Shown piece after piece: positions 7,296 through 14,832 of a stretch of DNA of 15,842 nt. The translations under genes and the position numbers were made by a program. Positions within the stretch are counted from its first letter, which is position 1. Each line of letters starts with the position of its first letter. The notes beneath the pieces are model-generated. The model made no database searches and was not told the origin of the DNA. It saw nothing but the letters and a program-made list of their open reading frames with translations. Source of the DNA: Gammaproteobacteria bacterium (lineage in GTDB: Bacteria > Pseudomonadota > Gammaproteobacteria > Granulosicoccales > Granulosicoccaceae); contig JAHQVR010000192.1 in the NCBI GenBank assembly GCA_019634245.1, positions 1-15,842 of the forward strand, written 5' to 3'.

Positions 7296-8504
7296 ATGGC
7301 TATGCAAAACACGAAGCTAGGTTTTTTGTTTCTCAATGTGGGCCATTTTCTGGATCACTTCTTTATGCTGGTCTTTGCAACAGCCGCGGCACTTCAACTC
7401 ACTCAGGAGTGGGGGCTGAGCTACGCGGAGTTGGTGCCCTATGCAACACCGGGCTTTATCGCATTTGGCATTGGCGCGATACCGGCTGGTTGGATGGCCG
7501 ACAAATGGAGCCGTCAGGGGATGATGGTGATCTTCTTTATCGGTATCGGCCTAAGTTCGGTTCTGGCTGCTTATGCTAACAATCCACTGCAAATTGCATT
7601 GGCTTTAACTGCCATAGGCTTGTTCGCAGCCATCTATCACCCGGTTGGCCTGGCTATGGTCGTGCAGGGGCGCGATAAGACCGGCTTACCGCTTGCGATT
7701 AACGGCATATTTGGCAATTTGGGTGTCGCCAGCGCTGCATTGATAACCGGCTTTTTTATCGATGCTTCGGGTTGGCGTAGTGCATTTATGCTTACTGGGC
7801 TCTTATCCGTTGTAATCGGATTACTGTATTGGGCGTACGTGCTCGTCGGCAATCCAAACAACGCTACTAATAAAAACCAAGTCAATAACACTCAAGCCAC
7901 GCAGCCAAGCGTCGTGTCTCGTCAAACTCTTCTTCGGGTATTCGGCATTATTTTTTTCACTACTGCATTAGGTGGGCTAATTTTTCAAAGCACCACATTT
8001 GCATTGCCCAAGATTTTTGCCGAACGATTATCTGATCAAACCTACAGCGCCACCTTGATTGGTCAGTACGCATTTATCGTTTTTTCGGTTGCAGCGTTTG
8101 GACAGTTAGTCGTAGGGTATTTGTTGGACCGATACTCATTACGCATGGTGTTTGTGTGGGTTGCGGCTTGTCAGATTCTGTTTTTCGCTATCATGATTCA
8201 GCTTACCGGTACTGCGGTTGTTTTGGTCGGTACGGCTTTTATGTTAGCGGTATTCGGACAAATACCCATTAATGATGTGTTGGTTGGGCGAATGGCACAG
8301 AGCGAGTGGCGTAGCCGAGCCTACGCTCTGCGCTATATTATTTCGTTTAGTGTTATGGCGTCTGTGGTACCGCTAATAGCCTGGATTCACGGCAACTGGA
8401 GCTTCAGTGTGTTGTTTCTGGTTTTAGCTATAGCGGCATCGTTTATTTTGTTCGCTGTTATGTTCTTACCAAAGCTTGAGCCGGGTGCTACAGCGGCGGC
8501 CTGA
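7296..8504 (+). CDS. MFS transporter, fosmidomycin-resistance-like group
   Basis: This is a 12-helix-type major facilitator protein of the inner membrane. The open frame runs from ATG 7047, but its first 83 codons are rich in Cys, Arg and Ser, lack protein character and overlap the divergent GNAT gene. The conserved protein begins at ATG 7296 or 7302, giving about 402 residues, normal for the family. No good ribosome site is visible at either ATG. Seen motifs are 'NVGHFLDHFFMLVF' (14-27) at the first helix, the MFS motif A variant 'GWMADKWSRQG' (65-75), and 'FAAIYHPVGLAMV' (110-122), typical of Fsr-like MFS proteins. A hydrophilic Asn/Gln-rich central loop (about 186-210) divides the halves. 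The substrate is unknown; a link to fosmidomycin is only a family name. Confidence 0.85.
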   Translation: MAMQNTKLGFLFLNVGHFLDHFFMLVFATAAALQLTQEWGLSYAELVPYATPGFIAFGIGAIPAGWMADKWSRQGMMVIFFIGIGLSSVLAAYANNPLQIALALTAIGLFAAIYHPVGLAMVVQGRDKTGLPLAINGIFGNLGVASAALITGFFIDASGWRSAFMLTGLLSVVIGLLYWAYVLVGNPNNATNKNQVNNTQATQPSVVSRQTLLRVFGIIFFTTALGGLIFQSTTFALPKIFAERLSDQTYSATLIGQYAFIVFSVAAFGQLVVGYLLDRYSLRMVFVWVAACQILFFAIMIQLTGTAVVLVGTAFMLAVFGQIPINDVLVGRMAQSEWRSRAYALRYIISFSVMASVVPLIAWIHGNWSFSVLFLVLAIAASFILFAVMFLPKLEPGATAAA

Positions 8505-8510
8505 AACCCA

Positions 8511-8534
8511 CAGCGAGCAAAAAGCGGCTCGCTG
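8511..8534. terminator. Stem-loop between convergent MFS and binding-protein genes
   Basis: CAGCGAGC (8511-8518) pairs perfectly with GCTCGCTG (8527-8534) across an 8-nt loop in the 50-nt gap between two convergent genes. It starts 7 nt after the MFS stop. Neither strand has a T-run straight after the stem, so termination strength is uncertain. The position fits a shared bidirectional terminator. Confidence 0.5.
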
Positions 8535-8554
8535 CAAGTTGTGGCTTGTATTGA

Positions 8555-10135
8555 TTAGTTAACAGTAACCCAACGAAGAATAAAGAAATTATCCGTGCGC
8601 TGAGTTAACTTTATCCTATCGGTAGATGCCCAGATAAGTGGCTGTACATACATCGGGATGTACGCTACGTCGTCTTGTAATATCGTCGTGACCTCATCGA
8701 TCATACCTTGCCTCTTGCCGTCGTCTAGTTCGGTTTGCAGCATGGGTAACAGCTCATCAACGCGCGCGTTTGAGTAATCGCCGAAATTCCAGCTCCCCAG
8801 TTTTTTCTCTTTGTTTGGCGTGCTGGCCAGAAAGCGAATAGGGTGTTCGGCATCGAAAGTACCAGGCGACCAACCGAGTAGGTACATATCGAATTTGTCT
8901 TCGCGCAACTCTGGCCAGTAGAGTCGGACCGGCATACTCGTTAACTCTGCGCGCAAACCAACTTTGCTCATCATCGAAGCTGCCGCTTTACAAATAGCCT
9001 CGTCGTTGATGTAGCGATCATTTGGGCAGCGCAGTCCAAAGCTAAAGCCATCGGCATAGCCGGCGTCTGCCAGCAGGGCTTTTGCTGCTTCGGGGTCATA
9101 GGGCATCCGTGCTTCGCGGCTGCCTGAATACCCGCGCATTGCACTTGATACCAACTGCGATGCTGGCTGTGCATTGCCACGCATGATCTTCTTGATCAGC
9201 GTGTCAACATCGATAGACATATACGCAGCTTTTCGTACGCGAACATCCTGGAAGGGGTTCTTACCACTCACGTCTTCTGAAAACATCAAGGAACCAGCTT
9301 GATGTGGAAATCCAAACATTAAGACGCGAGCTTCGACGCCCTCGTGAACGGTAAAACCGCTGCGCTCCTTCATACGTGGTACATCTTGTAAAGGAATTGG
9401 AGAGATAAAGTCGATTTCGCCTGAGAGTAATGCAGCCATCCCGGTTGCGCTTTGCCCAATAGGCGTGAAAATCGCTTCCGTGATATTGCTTTCCAGATCG
9501 CCCCACCATGCAGGATTGGGCACTAAGGTTGTGTTGACACCCGGATCGCGAGATTTAAGCATGAATGCCGCTGTGCCGTTGGTATTGCGAGTGGCGAAGT
9601 TTTCCGCTTCTTTCGACGGCAATAGAGCTTCATTTTTAGTCGCCCAATCCCTATCAAGAATCATAAAGTTTGCGATCGAATCAGGAAACAAAGGATTCGG
9701 CGCAGAGGTTTTAAAGTCTATTGTGTGATCATCAACAACTACAACTTCGGTAACCGATGCAAACCATGTTCTTACGTCGGAGGCTTCACTCGATGCCCTC
9801 TCGTAAGAGAATAATACATCGTCTGCAGTGAATGCAGAGCCGTCATGAAATGTCACATCTTTGCGTAAATTAAATCGCCAGCCTTCGGTACCGATAGGTT
9901 CCCAGCTGGTGGCTAGTGATCCTTCGATTTTCATTTCTTTGTTGCGGCGCACCAAGCCTTCGTAAATGTTGTTCAGGAATCCCAGCACCGGTGCAGTGTT
10001 TGTTGCATGTGGGTCCATAGTTTGCGGATCGGTTTTTCCAGCCCAACGAAATGTTTCAGCATGCAGCGAAGCTGCAGCGAGGGTGAGCGCCAGCAGAATG
10101 GCTGACACGGCCATATTTCTTATGCGAATATTCAT
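8555..10135 (-). CDS. Periplasmic substrate-binding protein of peptide/opine type (SBP family 5, DppA/OppA-like)
   Basis: This is a secreted solute-binding protein for a Dpp/Opp-class importer, 526 residues. A Sec signal peptide (1-26: basic NIRIRN start, hydrophobic core, cleavage after SLHA) precedes the mature protein. Family-5 landmarks are 'DPQTMDPHATNT' (about 36-47), 'NNIYEGLVRRN' (55-65), 'WRFNLRKDVTFHDGSAFTADDV' (split around 87-108), 'FQDVRVRKAAYMSID' (about 293-307) and a late 'YIPMYVQPLIWASTD'. The usual closing helix 'ARVDELL' is also present. It sits 2 kb beyond the dpp-type operon, on the other strand, and is the only family-5 binding protein in the window. It is therefore inferred to serve the DppBC/ATPase system. 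The ligand cannot be predicted. A weak sigma70-like promoter lies 30 nt upstream. Confidence 0.92.
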   Translation of the reverse strand: MNIRIRNMAVSAILLALTLAAASLHAETFRWAGKTDPQTMDPHATNTAPVLGFLNNIYEGLVRRNKEMKIEGSLATSWEPIGTEGWRFNLRKDVTFHDGSAFTADDVLFSYERASSEASDVRTWFASVTEVVVVDDHTIDFKTSAPNPLFPDSIANFMILDRDWATKNEALLPSKEAENFATRNTNGTAAFMLKSRDPGVNTTLVPNPAWWGDLESNITEAIFTPIGQSATGMAALLSGEIDFISPIPLQDVPRMKERSGFTVHEGVEARVLMFGFPHQAGSLMFSEDVSGKNPFQDVRVRKAAYMSIDVDTLIKKIMRGNAQPASQLVSSAMRGYSGSREARMPYDPEAAKALLADAGYADGFSFGLRCPNDRYINDEAICKAAASMMSKVGLRAELTSMPVRLYWPELREDKFDMYLLGWSPGTFDAEHPIRFLASTPNKEKKLGSWNFGDYSNARVDELLPMLQTELDDGKRQGMIDEVTTILQDDVAYIPMYVQPLIWASTDRIKLTQRTDNFFILRWVTVN

Positions 10136-10164
10136 ATGTATTGCTACGCTGTCAATGGAAAATT

Positions 10165-10193
10165 AGTGTAACTCAGCCACTGACAACGGGCAA
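10165..10193 (-). promoter_or_regulatory. Putative sigma70-type promoter for the binding-protein gene
   Basis: On the minus strand TTGCCC (10193-10188) and TACACT (10170-10165) are separated by exactly 17 nt; each matches 4 of 6 consensus bases. Transcription would start near 10158, about 23 nt before the ATG at 10135. The match is modest and could be chance. Confidence 0.3.
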
Positions 10194-10242
10194 AGGTTGT
10201 TTTAAAAAATGCGCTTAACTTACTGAGAAGAAGAAATTAGAG

Positions 10243-10477
10243 AGCACAATCCATACGGGGTTATCTGGATGAGCACTGTGCCAATGGGGCCTTAGGCTGC
10301 AAATTCCCTCAGTACACTTCCCGCAGTAACGGTTTGCCTTTCGCCATTTCATATAGAGAGTTGCCCATTAGCCAGACCGTGCGCAATACCCGGGGCGGGA
10401 TCGGCGAAGGTGACTGCCATGAGTTTAAGAAAGGCCTTCAGATGGAGCGGCTAGACTTGACGTCTAGCCGCAGTTTT
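10243..10477 (+). other. Noncoding stretch with nested inverted repeats; possible structured RNA or degenerate repeat element
   Basis: No convincing gene is seen between 10136 and 10499. GCACA (10244-10248) pairs with TGTGC (10277-10281), enclosing ATCCA/TGGAT (10249-10253 with 10266-10270). Further on, CCT-T-TCGCC (10337-10345) can pair with GGCGAAGG (10403-10410), and GCAGT (10323-10327) with ACTGC (10413-10417), giving a long-range helix. A 10-bp hairpin with a T-rich tail follows (10447-10477). Short frames exist on both strands; for example, a minus-strand frame reads about 40 residues containing 'WLMGNSLYEMAKGK'. None has a ribosome site or a recognised family. The arrangement fits a small RNA on the + strand ending at the hairpin, or a mobile palindromic repeat. 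I do not recognise the family. Confidence 0.35.
10447..10477 (+). terminator. Terminator-like hairpin (+ orientation) without an upstream gene
   Basis: GCGGCTAGAC (10447-10456) and GTCTAGCCGC (10462-10471) form a perfect 10-bp, GC-rich stem with a 5-nt loop, followed by AGTTTT and then TTTTAC a little further on. The T tail is on the + strand only. The minus-strand gene ending at 10500 would read through with an A-rich side first, so it is a poorer fit for that gene. No + strand protein gene ends here, so the element suggests a noncoding transcript or serves the minus gene without a U-run. Confidence 0.55.
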
Positions 10478-10499
10478 AACGTTTTACAGCAGCGGTGTT

Positions 10500-10979
10500 T
10501 TAGGCAGGTACTACCGTTGCGGCTGATTGGTGCATATAGGCCCTGAATGGTACAACTCGGGTACCTTCGGGTAGGCGACTAACAACAGCTTGTACATCAA
10601 GATGCTTGGCCATTGTATTGGGTCGACTTGTGCTATCCGACTTAAAGTGCACCATGATGTCGTCGTTTGCCGGGATCACAAGTGTTTCGTTTTTGCAAAC
10701 AGCGCTGCAATCAACGATCTCACCATCAAACTTCAAATGAGCCTCTTTAAATTGGCTAATGGCTAGTGGTTCGTCTGTGAGGTTACGCAGTATGAGTGTT
10801 TCTTGATCGGTACCCGGTATGCTTACCAGCGTTGCCTCAATAGATATCGGGCTTGCTTGCTGGGGTGTGGTTGCCAGGGAAGGTAGCGAAGTAATTGTCA
10901 TTGCCGCAGCGGTTGTGCCGGCTAATGTTTTGATGGCTTGGCGTCTACCTGTGTTTACTCGATTTGTTTTGTCTTTCAT
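10500..10979 (-). CDS. Small exported protein of unknown function with Tat-type signal
   Basis: I do not recognise the family. The 159 residues begin with a basic segment and a twin-arginine motif (TGRRQAIKTLAG, RR at 12-13). A hydrophobic stretch (about 21-32) and an Ala-Thr cleavage region (SLA-TT, near 36-38) follow, so export by the Tat pathway is likely. The mature part (about 120 residues) alternates short hydrophobic strands, for example 'ETLILRNLTDEPLAIS' (60-75), 'ETLVIPAND' (98-106) and 'RVVPFRAYMH' (141-150). This suggests a beta-sandwich. It has two cysteines four residues apart (C91, C95), which could form a disulfide or hold a cofactor. The start ATG (10979) has GAGA about 8 nt upstream. 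The gene stands alone, with noncoding DNA on both sides. Confidence 0.7.
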   Translation of the reverse strand: MKDKTNRVNTGRRQAIKTLAGTTAAAMTITSLPSLATTPQQASPISIEATLVSIPGTDQETLILRNLTDEPLAISQFKEAHLKFDGEIVDCSAVCKNETLVIPANDDIMVHFKSDSTSRPNTMAKHLDVQAVVSRLPEGTRVVPFRAYMHQSAATVVPA

Positions 10980-11498
10980 CGTTACATCTCAATGGAAGGG
11001 AGTCACCACAGTACAGCAGTAGATCCTGCTATATAAGGTTATGCAGGGCGCATTTGCACATGTTCACAGTTATCTATGCGCTAGTCGCGTTTTTTGATAG
11101 ATTGGCAAACTAATGAAAGCCTAAAAATAGAAAGTTGAAACATAAGTTGACAATGCAGGGTCTTTTATTCGGTTCGCCTGGTCGTTCAAGAGAGTGAGTT
11201 AGACCAGTTTTCTATGTCCAATCTTCTGTGTCTTTTCTTCTAATTTTCCGTACCCCCAGCACTGCTGCTGAGATAGCGATTGTCTTGGCAGAATCCCCAG
11301 CTTAAAATCTGTCCATGCTGGATACAAGAGAACGTTTATTCGGTATATTTCAGCTTGGAACCATTCGAATCTAGATTGACTGCCAACGGCCTAGTCAGGG
11401 TTATTGAAACTTTTACCAGCGACAGTTGCCTAAGGTTGGGTTCGGAAGGTCGAAGTTTCTTGAATACTAGTATCGTAAACATAAAACAGGAGTTAGAA
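10980..11498. other. 519-nt intergenic region; no gene recognised
   Basis: This lies between the divergent Tat-protein gene (-) and yceI (+). It must hold promoters for one or both. On the minus side TATATA (11029-11034 region) could be a -10 for the Tat protein, without a good -35. On the plus side a perfect TTGACA (11147-11152) has no matching -10, and TTGACT (11376-11381) is followed at 17 nt by only a weak GGTTAT. The yceI reading frame stays open upstream to 11280, but that part has no ribosome site and no YceI similarity. No tRNA, long repeat or strong hairpin was found. Confidence 0.5.
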
Positions 11499-12098
11499 AT
11501 GTCTGGAGTAAAACTGTCGCTGGCCTTTATCGCCGGTTCTTTGGTAGCGGGAATAAGTAACGCCGCTGATCTTAGCGCAGTGCCGTCTGGGTCTTATAAT
11601 GTAGATCCAACCCATGCGTATATTCACATTCAATATAATCATCTGGGTTTATCCAACCCTATCCTTGCATTCGACGAATTCTCAGTCGATATGGACCTCG
11701 ACGTGGAGGATCCAAGCAAATCCACGGTGGCGGTGGATATCGTAACGGACAGTGTTATTACCGGCTCCGATATTTTTCATGATCATATTACGGGTGCCAA
11801 GTGGTTTGATACAGCTGCCAACCCCAATATCACGTTTTCCAGTAGTGGTGTAACTGCAAATGCTGATGGGACATTTGTCATGATGGGTGACCTGACAATC
11901 AAAGGTATGACCAAACCGGTTTCCTTAGATGTGGTTATCAACAATGCAATGGAACACCCGTTCAACAAGAAACCTGTAGTGGGGATTTCTGCGACCGGGA
12001 GTGTTAATCGTTCAGAGTGGGGCCTTGGCGCCAATGCGCCTTATATCAGCGATGAGGTAAAAATCGAGATTCAGGCCGAAATGTTTAAAGCTGAGTAG
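11499..12098 (+). CDS. YceI-family secreted lipid-binding protein
   Basis: YceI proteins are periplasmic or secreted eight-stranded lipocalin-like barrels. Some bind polyisoprenoids; others respond to base or osmotic stress. The start ATG (11499) is fixed by AGGAG (11488-11492) 6 nt upstream and by the signal peptide right after it (1-22, 'LAFIAGSLVAGISNA', cleavage before ADL). The 199 residues carry 'SYNVDPTHAYIHIQYNHLGLS' split at 32-52, 'DIFHDHITGAKWFD' (91-104) and 'MMGDLTIKGMTKPVSLDV' (128-145), the family hallmarks. The rest closes the barrel with 'SEWGLGAN'. Pirin follows after 84 nt on the same strand, past a weak stem-loop. The ligand is not evident. Confidence 0.93.
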   Translation: MSGVKLSLAFIAGSLVAGISNAADLSAVPSGSYNVDPTHAYIHIQYNHLGLSNPILAFDEFSVDMDLDVEDPSKSTVAVDIVTDSVITGSDIFHDHITGAKWFDTAANPNITFSSSGVTANADGTFVMMGDLTIKGMTKPVSLDVVINNAMEHPFNKKPVVGISATGSVNRSEWGLGANAPYISDEVKIEIQAEMFKAE

Positions 12099-12123
12099 AG
12101 GTATACTTTGCCTCTTGGTAAAT

Positions 12124-12150
12124 TCGATCAGCCAGCTTTTGGTTGATCGA
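12124..12150 (+). terminator. Stem-loop after yceI (weak terminator)
   Basis: TCGATCAGCCA (12124-12134) pairs with TGGTTGATCGA (12140-12150), 11 bp with one G-T wobble and a 5-nt loop (GCTTT). The tail TCTTCTC is only moderately T-rich. It lies 25 nt after the yceI stop and 32 nt before pirin, so it may partly separate the two genes. Confidence 0.5.
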
Positions 12151-12182
12151 TCTTCTCAGCCATACTACTCACGGGGCATCCC

Positions 12183-13085
12183 ATGTCGCTCAGGCCAGTT
12201 TTATCTGCTACCCCCGCCAAAGCCACGTTGGAAGGCGCTGGCGTCAAATTACATCGGGCCTTCGGTTTCCATGAGCCGAGCAAATTCGATCCGTTTCTGT
12301 TGTTCGATGATTTTCGTAACGATAACCCCGAAGACTACTCAGCTGGCTTCCCATGGCACCCTCATCGAGGCATAGAAACAATTACCTATGTGCTAAGTGG
12401 CACAGTCGATCATGGCGATAGTCTGGGCAATCAAGGCACCTTGGGGGCCGGATCCGTTCAATGGATGACAGCGGGGTCGGGCATATTGCATCAAGAGATG
12501 CCCAAGGGGAATGCACAAGGGCAGATGCATGGGTTTCAACTTTGGGCGAATTTACCCGGATCCCTGAAAATGACAGCACCTCGTTATCAGGATATAGAAG
12601 GGCATGATATTCCCGAGGTTATTGACGATGATGGTACACGTGTAAAAATAATCATCGGTAGTTTTTGGGGCAAAACTGGCCCTGTTGATGGCATAGCCGC
12701 CGACCCGCAATATTTGGATATCAGCATCCCGCCAGGTGTGAGAAAAACCTTGCCAGTCGACACCTACCGCCACGCGTTTGCCTACGTTTTTGATGGAGCG
12801 GGGAAGTTTGTCGATGCGTCAGCTCCAAGTGGCGTGTTGGTAGAGAAAGAACTCAACGGTGAGGAAATCAACATTCGCGATATGACGGGCAATCGCACAC
12901 TGGTGCAATTTGGTACGGGCAAAGAGATAACCGTACAAGCCGGTCCGTCCGGTGTGCGTTTCTTGCTTATCTCAGGCGCACCGCTACAAGAGCCTATTGC
13001 CTGGCACGGCCCGATAGTGATGAATACAACAGAGGAGCTGCAGCAAGCCATGGATGATTTACGCAACGATACGTTTATTCGGTGA
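12183..13085 (+). CDS. Pirin-family bicupin protein
   Basis: Pirins are iron-binding double cupins. Some bacterial members act as quercetin 2,3-dioxygenases and others bind metabolic enzymes, so the activity here is open. The 300 residues show the N-terminal Pirin cupin with 'FDPFLLFDDF' (35-44), 'FPWHPHRGIETITYVLSG' (56-73), 'TAGSGILHQEMP' (96-107) and 'GFQLWANLP'. The four metal ligands are all present: H59, H61, H103 and E105, at the spacing known from human pirin. The C-terminal cupin (about 175-290) contains 'HAFAYVFDGAG' and 'FLLISGAPLQEPIAWHGPIVMN'-type residues up to the end. The start ATG at 12183 gives the normal pirin N-terminus, but its ribosome site is weak (CGGGGC). It converges on the mttB-like gene, with a 184-nt gap that shows nothing clear. 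Confidence 0.93.
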   Translation: MSLRPVLSATPAKATLEGAGVKLHRAFGFHEPSKFDPFLLFDDFRNDNPEDYSAGFPWHPHRGIETITYVLSGTVDHGDSLGNQGTLGAGSVQWMTAGSGILHQEMPKGNAQGQMHGFQLWANLPGSLKMTAPRYQDIEGHDIPEVIDDDGTRVKIIIGSFWGKTGPVDGIAADPQYLDISIPPGVRKTLPVDTYRHAFAYVFDGAGKFVDASAPSGVLVEKELNGEEINIRDMTGNRTLVQFGTGKEITVQAGPSGVRFLLISGAPLQEPIAWHGPIVMNTTEELQQAMDDLRNDTFIR

Positions 13086-13269
13086 ATCGATAGATACGCG
13101 AACTAAAATTGCGCTGAAGATTATGCTCGTGCTTAGGAATGCTAGCTCCATAAGAATCGGTTTATTAGGTTCGGATACCGTTGTGGCAAAAAGCTTTCAG
13201 TCTCTTATCTGCAGCAACCCAGCTGTTATTCGGTGGGTGGTATCTTGATCTGTACTTAGAGTTCGATGG

Positions 13270-14832
13270 TTACTCGAGCAAAATATTGAATTGCTGACGA
13301 ATAGCAGCATCTGCATCACTGCTGATGTATTGGGGTTGGTGATTTGCAAGAATCTCGTTTGCTTTTTCGCTGGCACGCTGCCACATATCTTTTGCACCTT
13401 GTTCTTCCCAAACGGACGGTTGGTCTCGATCAGTTAATGTGCTTGGCCAGAAATAGTCACGCTGCATCGCGTCCATCGTGTGTTGTGATCCCAAAAAGTG
13501 CCCTTCGCCGTAGACGGCGGATTCGATAGCATCAAAGCCCAAAGTCTCTTCATTGACTTCTATGCCACGAAGAATTCGGTACACCTGAGATAGCATTTCG
13601 TCGTCGATAACCATTGCCTCGAACGAAGCTCCGAGTAAGCTTGCCATCATGCCTGATGATTCGTAAATCATATTGCATCCAGCCAGACCCACACCCAGTG
13701 ATGACATGGCTTTCTCTAAGCCCATCTGTGCATCAACTGCTTTTGCATCACTCATACTCGACGCCGCGCCTGATGGTAGGCCCAGCCAATTTGAGAGTTG
13801 AGCGGACGCTGAATTTAATAAGGTAATTTCGCCACCACTGCCACAAAATGAGCCCGTGCGTAAATCAATAACAAACGGCCAATTAGAAAAGATCATCGGA
13901 TAACCTGGCTCGAATACATTGATCATAAGCAACGCTGCCAATGTCTCTGCAAGTGTTGACGAAAGCATACCCGCAATGGTAGCTGGTGCTGTAGCGCCAG
14001 ATTGTGCTGCAATGATATTGTTAAGTGGCATACGATGCTGCATCGCGGCCATCGCTACCTCAAAAGCATCATCGCCATAACGCAGTGGCGAGATAACCGG
14101 ACTGATATGGGCTTTGCAAAAAGGACGTTCTTTAAATTTTCCTTTACCACCTAAGGCGATATCGAACATGTCAATGATCGGATCGACAGAATCAGCGACA
14201 GTGAAACTCGTACCCACAGGCTTGTTTGTGCCTTTCAGTAGTGCGTACGCGGTATTGATATCAAGATCCATGATGTCGGCGACGTCTGTTGCAACGCAAC
14301 AGCGTGTAAACCAGCTGACATTCGGCAGAAAGTCGGCAAGACGGGTGAAATCATAAAGATCTCGTAGTGTTGCTGCCCGGTAGCGATGTGTATTTAAATC
14401 GAGTGTTTGTACAGCTGCGCCACCGGTGCCAAAGAATACCTTGTCCCCGCCAATTTCAAAGTCATGACGTTTGTCTCGGCCATGTAGAGTGAATTTTTTA
14501 CAAGCGCCCGCGATGGTGTCTTCTATCATTTGCTCCGGATAACAAAGCCTGCCAGCGTTGTTTACGTGTGCACCTTTTTTTGTTGCCTGTTCTACAAGTG
14601 CCGGTGGTGCCTCACCCATACCGATATCCGATAATATTCTCAACGCATTTTTGTAAATTTGCTGGATATCACTATCTGTGAGTGGCTTGTATTGGCCGGC
14701 ACTGGGACCAGGCGGGCAGGGGTTAATCTCGGGTGCTTTGGCGCGCTTGGCATGCATCGCATCGCGCGCGCTGGTTTTTGACCGACGTCTCGGTTTGCTT
14801 ACTGTGCGATTTGCGTTTGGAGGCTGATCCAT
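13270..14832 (-). CDS. MttB-superfamily methyltransferase, non-pyrrolysine type (trimethylamine/glycine betaine methyltransferase family)
   Basis: Members of this superfamily (COG5598) take a methyl group from a quaternary or tertiary amine, usually passing it to a corrinoid protein. The 520-residue frame has no in-frame amber codon, so it belongs to the large non-pyrrolysine branch, of which MtgB (glycine betaine methyltransferase) is the studied example. Family landmarks are 'LTDSDIQQIYKNALRILSDIG' split at 51-71, 'FFGTGGAAVQTLD' (133-145), 'SGATAPATIAG' (278-288), and 'YGEGHFLGSQHTMDAMQRDYFWP' around 441-463, followed by a typical 'LTDRD…W' end. The N-terminus (11-34) is strongly basic and poorly conserved. 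The start ATG (14832) shares its A with the TAA stop of the upstream gene, so translation is coupled. No MttC-like corrinoid protein or reactivase is in the window. The substrate is inferred, not shown. Confidence 0.88.
   Translation of the reverse strand: MDQPPNANRTVSKPRRRSKTSARDAMHAKRAKAPEINPCPPGPSAGQYKPLTDSDIQQIYKNALRILSDIGMGEAPPALVEQATKKGAHVNNAGRLCYPEQMIEDTIAGACKKFTLHGRDKRHDFEIGGDKVFFGTGGAAVQTLDLNTHRYRAATLRDLYDFTRLADFLPNVSWFTRCCVATDVADIMDLDINTAYALLKGTNKPVGTSFTVADSVDPIIDMFDIALGGKGKFKERPFCKAHISPVISPLRYGDDAFEVAMAAMQHRMPLNNIIAAQSGATAPATIAGMLSSTLAETLAALLMINVFEPGYPMIFSNWPFVIDLRTGSFCGSGGEITLLNSASAQLSNWLGLPSGAASSMSDAKAVDAQMGLEKAMSSLGVGLAGCNMIYESSGMMASLLGASFEAMVIDDEMLSQVYRILRGIEVNEETLGFDAIESAVYGEGHFLGSQHTMDAMQRDYFWPSTLTDRDQPSVWEEQGAKDMWQRASEKANEILANHQPQYISSDADAAIRQQFNILLE

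Noticed and set aside
7127..7579. 150-codon + strand open frame overlapping the MFS gene
   Set aside because: It is out of frame with the MFS coding sequence, whose conserved motifs are clear, and has no recognisable domain or ribosome site.
10243..10477. Known riboswitch (cobalamin, c-di-GMP, glycine) or 6S/RNase P RNA
   Set aside because: Compared by eye with the conserved cores of these RNAs on both strands; only short fragments such as GGCAAACC matched, without the required remaining motifs.
10334..10546. 70-codon + strand open frame across the hairpin region
   Set aside because: It runs through the perfect 10-bp hairpin and into the opposite-strand Tat-protein gene, with no ribosome site; a noncoding role for the region fits better.
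11147..11152. Perfect TTGACA (-35-like) upstream of yceI
   Set aside because: No acceptable -10 at 15-19 nt, and it lies about 350 nt from the gene start; not called as a promoter.
11280..11498. Upstream extension of the yceI frame (73 codons)
   Set aside because: A strong ribosome site and a signal peptide fix the start at 11499; the extension would bury the signal peptide and shows no family similarity.
11165..13235. Repeated TTATTCGG(T) at about 11165, 11335, 13075 and 13226
   Set aside because: Short, AT-biased, irregularly spaced and partly inside coding sequence; likely chance rather than a binding-site array.
13270..14832. Pyrrolysine-containing MttB
   Set aside because: The frame runs for 520 codons without any amber codon and has normal length, so it is the non-pyrrolysine type.
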